Numbered from the stretch's first letter, positions 7,694-16,135 are shown. The stretch is 64,000 bases of DNA from Skermanella mucosa (GCF_016765655.2 NZ_CP086106.1:2352501-2416500), one strand, 5' to 3'. Program-made: numbers and translations. Notes: generated by a model from the sequence alone, not told the origin.

Positions 7694-9466
7694 ATGAAGC
7701 GAATGAAGACGTCTTATGCCGTGGCGGGCGCCGTTGCCGGAGGGCTCGCCTTCGGTCTGGCGACGGGTGCCGCGCAGGCCGCCGGCCCGACCAACGAGGA
7801 CATCCTGAAGGATGCCCAGACTCCCGGCGACGTGCTGACCTATGGCATGGGTCACCAGGGCCAGCGCCACAGCCCGCTGAAGGCGCTGAACACCGACACG
7901 GTCAAGAAGCTGACCCCGGTCTGGGCCTTCTCGTTCGGTGGCGAGAAGCAGCGCGGCCAGGAGTCGCAGCCGATCGTCCATGACGGCACGATCTACGTGA
8001 CCGGCTCCTACTCCCGCCTGTTCGCGCTGGACGCGCGTACCGGCGAGAAGAAGTGGCAGTACGAGGCTCGCCTGCCGGAAGGCATCATGCCGTGCTGCGA
8101 CGTGGTCAACCGCGGCGCCGCCATCCTGGGTGACAAGGTCTATTTCGGCACGCTCGACGCGCGTCTGGTCGCCCTCAACAAGGACACCGGCAAGGTCGTC
8201 TGGAACAAGAAGGTCGCCGACTACCAGGCCGGCTATTCGATGACCGCGGCGCCGCTGATCGTCGACGGCAAGATCATCACCGGCAATTCCGGCGGCGAGT
8301 TCGGCGTGCTGGGCGCGGTCGAGGCCCGTGACGCCGAGACCGGCGAGGTGATCTGGACCCGGCCGACCATCGAGGGGAACATGGGGACCCTCAACGGCAA
8401 GGAAAGCACCATGACCGGCGTCAGGAACGCCACATGGACAGGCGACCTGTGGCAGACCGGCGGCGGCGCCACCTGGCTGGGCGGCACCTACGACCCCGAG
8501 ACCAAGCAGCTCTTCTTCGGCACCGGCAACCCGGCGCCCTGGAACTCGCACCTGCGGCCGGGCGACAACCTGTACACCTCGTCCACCCTGGCGATCAACC
8601 CGGACAACGGCGAGATCAAGTGGCACTTCCAGACCACGCCGCATGACGGATGGGACTTCGACGGCGTCAACGAGTTCATCTCGTTCGACCTGAAGAAGGA
8701 CGGCAAGACCATCAAGGCCGGCGCCAAGGCCGACCGCAACGGCTTCTTCTTCGTAATCGACCGGACCAACGGCAAGTTGCTGAGCGCCACGCCGTTCGTC
8801 ACCCAGACCTCCTGGGCGAAGGGCTTCGACCTCAACACGGGCCGTCCGATCTATGTCGAGGAGAACCGTCCGCCGAACCCGATGGACGGCGGCGGCGCCG
8901 CGGCCGGGCAGGGCAAGCCGATCTTCGCGGCCCCGAGCTTCCTGGGCGGCAAGAACTGGATGCCGATGGCCTACAGCCCGGAGACCGACCTGTTCTACGT
9001 CCCGGCCAACGAGTGGGGCATGGACATCTGGAACGAGCCGATCACCTACAAGAAGGGTGCTGCCTATCTGGGCGCCGGCTTCACCATCAAGCCGCTGTTC
9101 GACGACTATATCGGCGCGCTCCGCGCGGTCGACCCGAAGACCGGCAAGATCGTGTGGGAATACAAGAACCCGGCTCCGCTGTGGGGCGGCGTCCTGACCA
9201 CCGCCGGCAATCTGGTCTTCACCGGCACGCCGGAAGGCTTCCTGAAGGCCTTCGACGCCAAGACCGGCGCCGAGCTGTGGAAGTTCAACACCGGCTCGGG
9301 CATCGTCGGCAGCCCGGTCACCTGGGAGATGGACGGCGAGCAGTATGTCTCGGTCGTGTCCGGCTGGGGCGGCGCCGTCCCGCTGTGGGGCGGCGAGGTC
9401 GCCAAGAAGGTCAAGGACATCAACCAGGGCGGCATGCTCTGGGTGTTCAAGCTGCCGAAGGCCTGA
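7694..9466 (+). CDS. PQQ-dependent alcohol dehydrogenase, lanthanide-type (PedH/ExaF-like)
   Basis: A 590-residue periplasmic quinoprotein with a signal peptide of about 30 residues ending GAAQAA. The eight-bladed propeller is marked by repeats such as [13 protein letters not shown] and [13 protein letters not shown]. Adjacent cysteines in [10 protein letters not shown] form the disulfide ring facing PQQ. The catalytic Asp321 lies in [10 protein letters not shown], and a second Asp two residues on (Asp323) is the established signature of lanthanide-dependent members. Calcium enzymes have Ala, Ser or Thr there. The opening [14 protein letters not shown] and [10 protein letters not shown] resemble PedH/ExaF more than XoxF, so ethanol and other primary alcohols or aldehydes are likelier substrates than methanol. 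Cytochrome PedF is encoded 3 kb upstream. Confidence 0.93.
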   Translation: MKRMKTSYAVAGAVAGGLAFGLATGAAQAAGPTNEDILKDAQTPGDVLTYGMGHQGQRHSPLKALNTDTVKKLTPVWAFSFGGEKQRGQESQPIVHDGTIYVTGSYSRLFALDARTGEKKWQYEARLPEGIMPCCDVVNRGAAILGDKVYFGTLDARLVALNKDTGKVVWNKKVADYQAGYSMTAAPLIVDGKIITGNSGGEFGVLGAVEARDAETGEVIWTRPTIEGNMGTLNGKESTMTGVRNATWTGDLWQTGGGATWLGGTYDPETKQLFFGTGNPAPWNSHLRPGDNLYTSSTLAINPDNGEIKWHFQTTPHDGWDFDGVNEFISFDLKKDGKTIKAGAKADRNGFFFVIDRTNGKLLSATPFVTQTSWAKGFDLNTGRPIYVEENRPPNPMDGGGAAAGQGKPIFAAPSFLGGKNWMPMAYSPETDLFYVPANEWGMDIWNEPITYKKGAAYLGAGFTIKPLFDDYIGALRAVDPKTGKIVWEYKNPAPLWGGVLTTAGNLVFTGTPEGFLKAFDAKTGAELWKFNTGSGIVGSPVTWEMDGEQYVSVVSGWGGAVPLWGGEVAKKVKDINQGGMLWVFKLPKA

Positions 9467-9506
9467 CGCTCGTTCGGAAGACGGGACGCAGGTCGGGATG
9501 GTTGCG

Positions 9507-9534
9507 GGGGCCGGTGCGAACCGGCCCCTTTCTT
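9507..9534 (+). terminator. rho-independent terminator of the PQQ dehydrogenase gene
   Basis: Stem GGGGCCGGT/ACCGGCCCC (9 bp) closes a GCGA tetraloop and is followed by TTTCTT. It begins 41 nt after the stop codon. Confidence 0.85.
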
Positions 9535-9641
9535 CCCTGAAGAGCCATGCTTTTGTGACGAGTTCCATCTTGCATCGGCCCGTAACCCGAAGCACACTCG
9601 GCTCCCAGGAAACGCCGCTACAACGAGCGCAATAAGCAGCC

Positions 9642-10307
9642 ATGTGCAAGGTTCTGATCGCGGATGATCATCCGCTGTTTCGAGACGCCCTCAAGACTGC
9701 GCTCTCGCTTTCCGTCGAGGGCAGCCTTCCCACGGAAGCCTCCAACCTCGAGGAGGCGATCGAGGCTATCCGCGCGCAGGGCGATTTCGACTTGGCGCTG
9801 CTCGATCTTTCCATGCCGGGGGTGAACGGCTTCAGCGGGCTGCTGGCCCTCCGCGCCCAGTTTCCGGCCCTGCCGGTCGTGATCGTCTCCGCGCACGAGG
9901 ACGCCAAGCTGGTCTATCAGGCGATCGATTACGGCGCCGTCGGCTTCATCCCCAAATCGACCCCGCGTGAGGAGATGGCGGAAGCCCTGCGCACCGTCAT
10001 CAAAGGCAACGTCTATGTTCCCCCCCACATCCAGCGCGAGGAGCGCACGACGGAGTGCAACGGCCGCGACGACGACGCGGAGATCGCCCGCCGGATCGCG
10101 ACCCTGACGGCCCAGCAGCTTCGCGTTCTGGAAATGCTCGGCACCGGCAAGCTGAACAAGGAGATCGCGTTCGAGCTGAACATCGCCGAGACCACGGTCA
10201 AGGCCCATGTCTCCGCGATCCTCCAGAAGCTCAAGGTTTACAGCCGCACCCAGGCGGTCGTCTTCGCCTCCAAGCTCCATTTCGACAGCTTCCAGGGCGC
10301 CCGGTAA
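9642..10307 (+). CDS. NarL/FixJ-family response regulator
   Basis: A 221-residue two-component regulator. The receiver domain (about residues 1-120) has the acidic pair D8-D9, phosphoacceptor D55 in LALLDLSMPG, and Lys in FIPKST. The C-terminal LuxR helix-turn-helix (about 150-210) contains LTAQQLRVLEMLGTGKLNKEIAFELNIAETTVKAH, written here only as a description of its span, with the recognition helix in AETTVKAH. It follows the dehydrogenase terminator by about 100 nt. AgmR/ErbR/PedR-type regulators of the same family control quinoprotein alcohol oxidation in pseudomonads, so a regulatory role for this cluster is a reasonable inference. No partner histidine kinase is visible. Confidence 0.9.
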   Translation: MCKVLIADDHPLFRDALKTALSLSVEGSLPTEASNLEEAIEAIRAQGDFDLALLDLSMPGVNGFSGLLALRAQFPALPVVIVSAHEDAKLVYQAIDYGAVGFIPKSTPREEMAEALRTVIKGNVYVPPHIQREERTTECNGRDDDAEIARRIATLTAQQLRVLEMLGTGKLNKEIAFELNIAETTVKAHVSAILQKLKVYSRTQAVVFASKLHFDSFQGAR

Positions 10308-10339
10308 TCAGCTTCTGGAACGGGTAACAGATTTACTTG

Positions 10340-10367
10340 TCCACAGATGAACGCAGATGGACACAGA
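10340..10367. repeat. left arm of a 28-bp inverted repeat split by the group II intron
   Basis: The arm begins TCCACAGATGAACGCAGATG. Its complement recurs at 12290-12317 with one mismatch (C versus T). Together the arms look like one palindromic intergenic element of the CACAGATGAACGCAGATG type seen in many bacterial genomes. Confidence 0.8.
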
Positions 10368-10724
10368 GAGCGCCGGGAGACCGGCAAGGAGTAGCGGGTG
10401 AAAGTCCTGTACGGTGAAGGAGTAGCGCCCCACACCGGCCCCGAGTCATGCGGCGGCGGTCGTGAGGCTGTCGGCGAAGCGTTGACAGGGGAGCGCATAG
10501 GCCAGCCATTGAGCCGCGTAAGAATCTCGATCCCGGATGCCGACAGGGTTCTGTGCCTGGAAGGCGATACGGCGGGGTGCGTCATGCGAGCACCCCGGCG
10601 GTCCGGCGTGGTCAGAGACCCTGGCATGTGCGGACGCTCCTTGCGCGGGAACCGGGAGATCTTCGGCGTGACCAGAGGCCGATGACCGTCTGGTCCGCAC
10701 CGGGAAGGCGAGGAGCCGTAGCCG

Positions 10725-12248
10725 GTGACGCACGCGCCGAAGAGGTCAGACCCATCCATAGTACCTGTGAAGTCGGCGAACGCGGACGCGGAGCCGGTGG
10801 AGGGAAGGGGTGGGGCCGAGGGGAATGCGTCTCCGCCGCACACGGGCCGGGCTCAGGACCGGGCACCCGTGCTCTCGGGGCTGGAGCGCATACGTCAAGC
10901 GGCACGGGAGCGAAAGGAGGAGCGGTTCACCACCCTTCTGACGCACGTGGATACCGACCTGCTGCGCTTTGCCTATCGGGCATTGAAGCGGGACGCGGCT
11001 CCGGGTGTGGACGGAATGACGTGGCGGGAGTACGCGGAGGGGCTGGAGGAACGGCTGGCGGACCTGAAGGACCGCGTGCATTCCGGCCGCTACCGGGCGC
11101 ACCCGTCACGCCGGCATTTCATTCCCAAGCCGGACGGCCGGATGCGGCCGCTCGGGATCGCGGCACTGGAGGACAAGATCGTCCAGCGGGCGCTGGTGGA
11201 GGTGCTGAACGCCATCTACGAGGAAGACTTCCTCGGCTTCTCCTACGGCTTCCGGCCGGGACGGGGGCAGCACGACGCGCTCGACGCGTTGGCGGTGGCG
11301 ATCGGCGAGTGCCGGGTGAACTGGATCCTGGATGCGGACATCCGGGCGTTCTTCGACAGCATCGACCACATGTGGATCATGCGGTTCCTGGAACACCGGA
11401 TCGGCGATGCCCGCGTCCTGCGGCTGATCCGCAAGTGGCTGACGGTAGGCGTGGTGGACGAGACGGGGAAACGGCAGCCGGCGACGGCCGGCAGCCCGCA
11501 AGGGGCGGTGGCATCGCCACTGCTGGCCAACGTCTATCTCCACTATGTCTACGACCTGTGGACCCGGCAGTGGCGCCATCGCCACGCGACCGGGACCATG
11601 GTCATGGTGCGCTACGCCGACGACACCGTCGTCGGGTTCGAGCACCGGTCGGACGCCGAGCGGTTCCTCGCGGACCTGCGGGAGCGCCTGGCGCGGTTCG
11701 CCCTGGAACTGAACGCCGACAAGACCCGCCTGATCGAGTTCGGCCGGCAGGCAACTGCCGACCGGGCCAAGCGCGGCGCGGGCAAACCGGAGACCTTCGA
11801 CTTCCTGGGCTTCACCCACATCTGTGGGCGGTCCCGGCGTGGCGGCTTCCTGCTGCGACGCCAGACCCGGCGCCAGCGCAAGCAGGCCAAGCTCAAGGAA
11901 ATCAAGGAGGAACTCCGGCGGCGCTGGCACCAGGGCATCCCGGAGCAAGGCCGGTGGTTGGGACAGGTGATGCGCGGCTTCTACGCCTACTTCGCCGTCC
12001 CGACCAACTACCGGGCCCTTGCCAACCTGCGCTACCATGTCGGCGTCCTGTGGATGAGGGCGCTGCGTCGGCGCAGCCAGAAGGACAAGACACCGTGGGA
12101 CAAACTCACGCGCCTTGCCGACTGCTGGCTACCACGGCCGCGCATCATCCATCCCTGGCCCGGAAACCGCTTCCGCGTCAAACACCCAAGGTGGGAGCCG
12201 GATGCCTTAATCGGGCACGTCCGGTTCTGTGCGGGGGGCGCCCGGTAA
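10725..12248 (+). CDS. ltrA: group II intron reverse transcriptase/maturase (LtrA-like)
   Basis: A 507-residue intron-encoded protein that would promote splicing and retrohoming of its own intron. The reverse transcriptase fingers and palm run from about residue 45 to 350. Landmarks are GVDGMTW, RRHFIPKPDGRMRPLGI, YGFRPGRGQHDAL, DADIRAFFDSIDH, the GSPQGAVASPLLANVYLH block, and the catalytic RYADD. A maturase X domain follows. No C-terminal HNH endonuclease domain is present. The last residues (EPDALIGHVRFC) are encoded by domain V, as in many bacterial introns. The start is GTG 10725, with AGGAG about 9 nt upstream. No frameshift or missing catalytic residue was seen, so the element could be active. 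Confidence 0.93.
   Translation: MTHAPKRSDPSIVPVKSANADAEPVEGRGGAEGNASPPHTGRAQDRAPVLSGLERIRQAARERKEERFTTLLTHVDTDLLRFAYRALKRDAAPGVDGMTWREYAEGLEERLADLKDRVHSGRYRAHPSRRHFIPKPDGRMRPLGIAALEDKIVQRALVEVLNAIYEEDFLGFSYGFRPGRGQHDALDALAVAIGECRVNWILDADIRAFFDSIDHMWIMRFLEHRIGDARVLRLIRKWLTVGVVDETGKRQPATAGSPQGAVASPLLANVYLHYVYDLWTRQWRHRHATGTMVMVRYADDTVVGFEHRSDAERFLADLRERLARFALELNADKTRLIEFGRQATADRAKRGAGKPETFDFLGFTHICGRSRRGGFLLRRQTRRQRKQAKLKEIKEELRRRWHQGIPEQGRWLGQVMRGFYAYFAVPTNYRALANLRYHVGVLWMRALRRRSQKDKTPWDKLTRLADCWLPRPRIIHPWPGNRFRVKHPRWEPDALIGHVRFCAGGAR
12195..12227 (+). other. group II intron domain V catalytic hairpin
   Basis: GAGCCGGA pairs with TCCGGTTC. The AGC triad is at 12196-12198, a CG bulge is on the 3' side, and an upper stem TGCC/GGCA closes a 7-nt loop. 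This is the most conserved element of group II ribozymes. Confidence 0.85.
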
Positions 12249-12289
12249 CGGGCGTCCCTACCGCGATTAATTATTCGAGATCTTCCTTA

Positions 12290-12317
12290 TCTGTGTTCAT
12301 CTGCGTTCATCTGTGGA
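12290..12317. repeat. right arm of the intron-split inverted repeat
   Basis: The arm begins TCTGTGTTCATCTGCGTTCA and complements 10340-10367 in 27 of 28 positions. With the intron removed, the two arms would enclose a loop of about 28 bp. Confidence 0.8.
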
Positions 12318-12371
12318 CGACAAGATCACTTCGCACCCAGTGCACTTTTCGGTGATCGATGCTCTGGCCCG

Positions 12372-13082
12372 TCAGAACCCCTGTGCGGGAACAACAGCCG
12401 TGATGTGCCGGGGCGCCGCCATCCGGTCCGCGGCGCGCCGGGGAGGCACCATCATGCTCCGGGAAGGATCCAGGTCGAAGGGCGCTGTCCAGACCTTGGC
12501 GAGCCGGTTGCGGATCTCCGCCCGGGTGAGGTCGTCGAGCAGGATGCGGTGGCTTCCGGCGTCGGGGAAATGGTCGTAGCGCAGGCCGGTTCCGCTGAAG
12601 TCGGCGAACAGCTCGATCGAATGCCCCACATCGACCACGATGACGAAGGGCGGCGGGCCTTCCCGGGCGGGCAGGGCGCGGGCGTAGGCCAGGGCTTGGA
12701 GCCGGGCGTCGTTCATCGTGCGCTCCCAGTGCTTGCCGCCCCGAACCGCCGTGCCGCGCCGGGTCTTCAGAGACACGGTCTTCTGGTCGCTGCCCTGCTT
12801 CGCCTCCAGCACGAAGCAGCCGCGCTTGTATAGGTCGATCCTGCCCGTGCTGACCGCGCCGTAGGCACGTGGATACGCGACTTTCCGTTCGAATACATAG
12901 AGATTGTAGCGGTCGTCGTCCCGCGTGGGGTCGGGCCTGGAAACCCCGATCAGATCGCACAGTTCCGACAGGAACAGCTGGCAGTTCGCGCGCTCACCCG
13001 CGCCGGATTCCTTCCATCGGCTGATGAAGGCTTGAACGGGGTCGGCGATCACCGCGGATGCAAACTTCATGAGGGAACCCAT
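12372..13082 (-). pseudogene. N-terminal remnant of a large restriction-methylation enzyme (type IIL/MmeI-like)
   Basis: The 236 residues match the start of class I SAM-dependent DNA methyltransferase/endonuclease fusions, which usually exceed 1,000 residues. AFISRWKESGAGERANCQLF and LSELCDLIGVSRPDP open the protein. A PD-(D/E)xK nuclease core follows in GRIDLYKRGCFVLEAKQG, with Asp and the Glu-Ala-Lys catalytic set intact. Family-like sequence ends near DLDPSRS, after which about 35 unrelated residues lead to a stop. The methyltransferase and target-recognition domains are absent. The 3' end lies 55 bp from the palindromic repeat, suggesting deletion there. ATG 13070 is an alternative start. 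Confidence 0.7.
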
Positions 13083-13284
13083 GGTGGATGTTCCCGTCAA
13101 AATACATTCGTACTCACACGAAGGCAATTTTACGCATCCGGGTGCGACAGTATTGTTTATTTAGAGAGAAATTTAAGTTTACCCCAATACTTATCGTGAA
13201 ACAATAAATTTAGCAGCCGCGTCACGCTTGTGAATAAGGGTTGAATATAATAGCCCAGTATTCGGTCGGTCGATCGGTGCGAGC
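13083..13284. other. AT-rich intergenic stretch
   Basis: About 200 bp of distinctly AT-rich sequence (for example GTTTATTTAGAGAGAAATTTAAG near 13154) in an otherwise GC-rich region. It lies between the restriction-enzyme remnant and the secreted-protein gene. It contains the remnant's promoter side. No gene or repeat was recognised. The composition supports foreign origin of the remnant. Confidence 0.5.
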
Positions 13285-14460
13285 TTACCGGTCGATACGG
13301 ACGCGCAGGCGCACGAGATTTCGGGTCCAGCCTGTCTTGCATCCATCCATGGTGATTCGGGTCATGTAGATATAGGCGTCGTCGTCCGTGTCCTCGAAGT
13401 TCCGGGACGGGCTGTCGGGATCGACCAGCGATGGATAGACCACCGGCCGGGTGTCGCACCCTTTGTTCAGGGTGACCGGCGTCGGGAACAGCAGCCGGGG
13501 CGGCGACCATGCCAGCAGGTCGGGGCTCGTTCTGTAGAACACGCCATCCACCGTTGCGCCGTCCGCCCCCGTGGGCTGGCGGTGGGTGAACAGGCCGATA
13601 TAGAGGCCGGATGGACGGTGCAGGCTGAGGCTGGTCATCAGCCGCGTCAGGCCGGGAACCGGCGTGCAGGTAGCCGGCGGGCCCGCCGGGTCGGGCTCTT
13701 CCCGATAGGGGTCGATGAAGCGGACGGTGAAACCGTTGCCGTCCCAGGCCCGCCAGGACGCCGGGTCGTCAAGGCGGTCGGTCCGCATCAGGCAGATGCC
13801 GAAAGCCTGCTCGCCCTGCGGGGCGGCGCTCAACATCGTGTAGAAATGGTCGCCGCGCCGGATGATGTTCGCCGGGTTGAACAGGCCGCTCCGCTTGCCG
13901 CGATTGGGATCGTACCGGTACGGGACGCCCGCCACCAGCCGGCGGCCCTCGGGCGCCTTGAAGGTCCGGCCGCCGTCGGTCGAGACGGCGTAGGTGATGG
14001 TGTTGTACCAGCACTCCATGTAGCCCCCGGACGGGCAGAGGGCCGGGCGCCGGTGACCGTGGAACTCGTTGTGGACCAGCGCGTGGACGGTCCTGCCGTC
14101 GAGGGTGTAGGTGCTGGTGATCCAGCCCCGGTCGTCGAAGGCCGAGGGGTCGTCGTCGTTGGCGCCCTCGTACAGGATGTCGCAGGAGTGCCGGAGATGG
14201 TCGAGGTCGGGACCGGCCATGCCCCGGTTGGTCCAGTGGCTGGCGATCAGGCGGACGGTGCCGTCATGGGCTCGGAAGACGCTGGCCGGAACGTCGGGGA
14301 CGTCGAACTTCTCGCAGGCGTCCCGATCATGCTCGAAGACGATCTCCGGCGCCGCTCCCGGCGGAATGGTCAGGGTCAGGGCGGAGGCTCCGGACGCCTG
14401 GAGCATCGGCAGCAGCAACGCCGCCAGCAGGCGGATCGGCGCGGAGCATTTCGGCATCAT
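13285..14460 (-). CDS. secreted protein of unknown function, probable beta-propeller
   Basis: A 391-residue protein with an N-terminal signal peptide: basic start, hydrophobic LLAALLLPML, and likely cleavage after GASA. The mature part has Asp-box-like and propeller-like phrases such as YAVSTDGGRTFKAPEG and YRTSPDLLAWSPPRLL. These are typical of sialidase- or glycoside-hydrolase-like propellers that read out a surface ligand. Six or more cysteines (for example RHSCDIL, ALCPSGGYMECW, NKGCDTRP and MDGCKTGW) suggest disulfides. I do not recognise the family and assign no enzyme activity. It is flanked by AT-rich DNA and a LysR gene and is probably monocistronic. Confidence 0.75.
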   Translation of the reverse strand: MMPKCSAPIRLLAALLLPMLQASGASALTLTIPPGAAPEIVFEHDRDACEKFDVPDVPASVFRAHDGTVRLIASHWTNRGMAGPDLDHLRHSCDILYEGANDDDPSAFDDRGWITSTYTLDGRTVHALVHNEFHGHRRPALCPSGGYMECWYNTITYAVSTDGGRTFKAPEGRRLVAGVPYRYDPNRGKRSGLFNPANIIRRGDHFYTMLSAAPQGEQAFGICLMRTDRLDDPASWRAWDGNGFTVRFIDPYREEPDPAGPPATCTPVPGLTRLMTSLSLHRPSGLYIGLFTHRQPTGADGATVDGVFYRTSPDLLAWSPPRLLFPTPVTLNKGCDTRPVVYPSLVDPDSPSRNFEDTDDDAYIYMTRITMDGCKTGWTRNLVRLRVRIDR

Positions 14461-14518
14461 TCATCTCCGGTTGCTTATTGGACTCTTCCCCTGAACCGGA
14501 GATTTTAGGTGCCGTTGG

Positions 14519-15451
14519 TTAACGGATAGCTGACACCTCGTCCAGGCCGACGTCCCAAGGCGGGACCCCGCGGAAATGCCCGGCCAGGAAATCGACGAAG
14601 CTCCGGACCTTGGGCGACAGGTTGCGGGCATGGGGATAGACCGCGTAGGCACTGGGCTGCGGCAGGGCGTAGTCCGGCAGGACCGTGACCAGCCTGCCGT
14701 CGCGGAGCGCGTCACCGACGATGAAGGTGGGCTGCCGCACGATGCCCTGGCCGGCGATCGCCGCGGCCACCAGCGCGTCGCCGTTGTTGGCCGACAGGCT
14801 GCCGGTCACCCGCACCACGGTCTCCACGCCGTCCGGCCCGACCAGCGTCCAGTCGAGCGGGGTGGGGGAGTAGGTATAGAGCAGGCAGTTGTGCCCGGCG
14901 AGATCCTGGGGCGTGCGCGGCGTTCCATGGCGACCCAGGTAATCGGGGGAGGCGCAGAGGGCGATCCGGATCGGGGCGAGGCGGCGGGCGATCAGGCTGG
15001 AATCGGTCAGGCGGGCGATCCGGATCGCGACGTCGTAGCCTTCCTCCACCAGATCCACCTGCCGGTCGTTGAGTACCAGGTCGATCCGGACCTGGGGGTG
15101 CCGCTCGCTATAGGCGGCCAGGGCGGAAGCGAGATGGGTGCTGCCGAAGCTCATCGGGCCGTTGACCCGCAACGTGCCGCGCGGCTCGGCCTGCAACTCG
15201 CTGGCCACCCGCTCGGCCTCGTTCAACTGGTCCAGGATGCTCGCGCATTTCTCGAAGAAGGCCAGACCCGCTTCGGTCAGGCTCTGCTTGCGGGTCGTGC
15301 GGTTGAGCAGGCGGACGCCCAGCCGGTCTTCCAACTGCTGGATATGGCGGCCGACCATCGCCCGGGACAAGCCGAGATCCTCCGACGCCGCGGCTTGGCT
15401 TCCCAGTTCCACGGTGCGGACGAAGGCGGCCAGGGCGGTGATTCGATCCAT
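14519..15451 (-). CDS. LysR-family transcriptional regulator
   Basis: A 310-residue regulator. The N-terminal winged helix-turn-helix (residues 1-60) contains MDRITALAAFVRTVELGS and LGLSRAMVGRHIQQLEDRLG, typical of the CrgA-like LysR subgroup. A linker helix and the periplasmic-binding-like effector domain (about 90-300) follow. It diverges from the DoxX gene with 169 bp between starts. This is the usual arrangement in which the LysR protein controls its divergent neighbour. The effector is unknown. Confidence 0.92.
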   Translation of the reverse strand: MDRITALAAFVRTVELGSQAAASEDLGLSRAMVGRHIQQLEDRLGVRLLNRTTRKQSLTEAGLAFFEKCASILDQLNEAERVASELQAEPRGTLRVNGPMSFGSTHLASALAAYSERHPQVRIDLVLNDRQVDLVEEGYDVAIRIARLTDSSLIARRLAPIRIALCASPDYLGRHGTPRTPQDLAGHNCLLYTYSPTPLDWTLVGPDGVETVVRVTGSLSANNGDALVAAAIAGQGIVRQPTFIVGDALRDGRLVTVLPDYALPQPSAYAVYPHARNLSPKVRSFVDFLAGHFRGVPPWDVGLDEVSAIR

Positions 15452-15620
15452 GTAGCGGCCTTTCCGATTGTATACGCGGAGTGGCTTATTTATGCATGAA
15501 TGGGCGGATTAACCGCCAGCCGTTTTCAATGCACAGTTCTGTCCATCAGGGGGCCGGACAATCCGCCCCTTTCACCAAAACGGGCCCGAGGGACGGGCCC
15601 CGGATCGGGATGGACTGACA

Positions 15621-16073
15621 ATGAACGCTTCTCACTCGACCCACTCGCAGGCCGATTACGCCGCTCTTCTGCTGCGCGTCAGCCTCGGCATCCTTTTCCT
15701 TGCCCATGCCGGGCTCAAGATCTTCACCTTCACGATTCCGGGCACGGTGCAGTTCTTCGAGACCATCGGCTACCCTGGCTTCTTCGCCTACTTGGTCATC
15801 CTGGGCGAGCTGGGTGGCGGGCTCGCCCTGATCCTGGGCGCCTGGACGCGCGCGGTTTCCATCGCCCTGCTGCCGATCATGATCGGCGCCACGCTCCAGC
15901 ACCTGCCGAACGGCTGGATGTTCGGCAGCACCGGCGGCGGCTGGGAGTTCCCCGCGTTCTGGACGGTGACCCTGGTCGTCCAGGCCCTGCTCGGCGCCGG
16001 CGCCTACGCGCTGAAGCCGGAGAAGCTGCTGGGCTTCGGCGGCGCCGGACGGACCGCGCAGGCCGCCCGCTGA
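15621..16073 (+). CDS. DoxX family membrane protein
   Basis: A 150-residue inner-membrane protein with four hydrophobic helices. The DoxX hallmarks are the opening LLLRVSLGILFLAHAGLKIF and the loop GELGGGLALILGAWTR. DoxX-family proteins are linked to redox or detoxification functions, but their precise activity is generally unknown. It is divergent to the LysR gene, which probably regulates it. It ends at a strong palindromic terminator shared with gap. Confidence 0.9.
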   Translation: MNASHSTHSQADYAALLLRVSLGILFLAHAGLKIFTFTIPGTVQFFETIGYPGFFAYLVILGELGGGLALILGAWTRAVSIALLPIMIGATLQHLPNGWMFGSTGGGWEFPAFWTVTLVVQALLGAGAYALKPEKLLGFGGAGRTAQAAR

Positions 16074-16095
16074 CCGCAGCGTAGTCTCGAACGAA

Positions 16096-16135
16096 AAAGT
16101 GCCCGGGAGCATCGGCCGATGCTCCCGGGCACTTT
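16096..16135. terminator. bidirectional terminator between doxX and gap
   Basis: A perfect 40-bp palindrome with 20-bp arms: AAAGTGCCCGGGAGCATCGG and its exact complement. The A/T ends give a T-tract on either strand. It lies between convergent genes, 22 nt from the DoxX stop and 30 nt from the gap stop. Confidence 0.9.

Larger units (their letters stand above)
10368..12261 (+). mobile_element. group II intron with encoded reverse transcriptase/maturase
   Basis: Domain I-like sequence includes AGCGGGTGAAAGTCCTG near 10393-10409 and GGTGAAGGAGTAGC just after it, typical of bacterial group II introns. Domain V at 12195-12227 forms an 8-bp stem with the catalytic AGC, a 2-nt CG bulge and an upper TGCC/GGCA stem. 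A domain VI hairpin follows, and the 3' end probably falls in CCCTAC near 12261. The 5' end is placed at GAGCG (10368) by position; the consensus GTGYG is not intact, so this boundary is the least certain. The element lies within a palindromic repeat downstream of the response regulator gene. Confidence 0.85.

Noticed and set aside
7541-9649. A 702-codon frame antisense to the PQQ dehydrogenase
   Set aside because: It is a shadow of the strongly biased coding strand. It lacks domains and a ribosome site.
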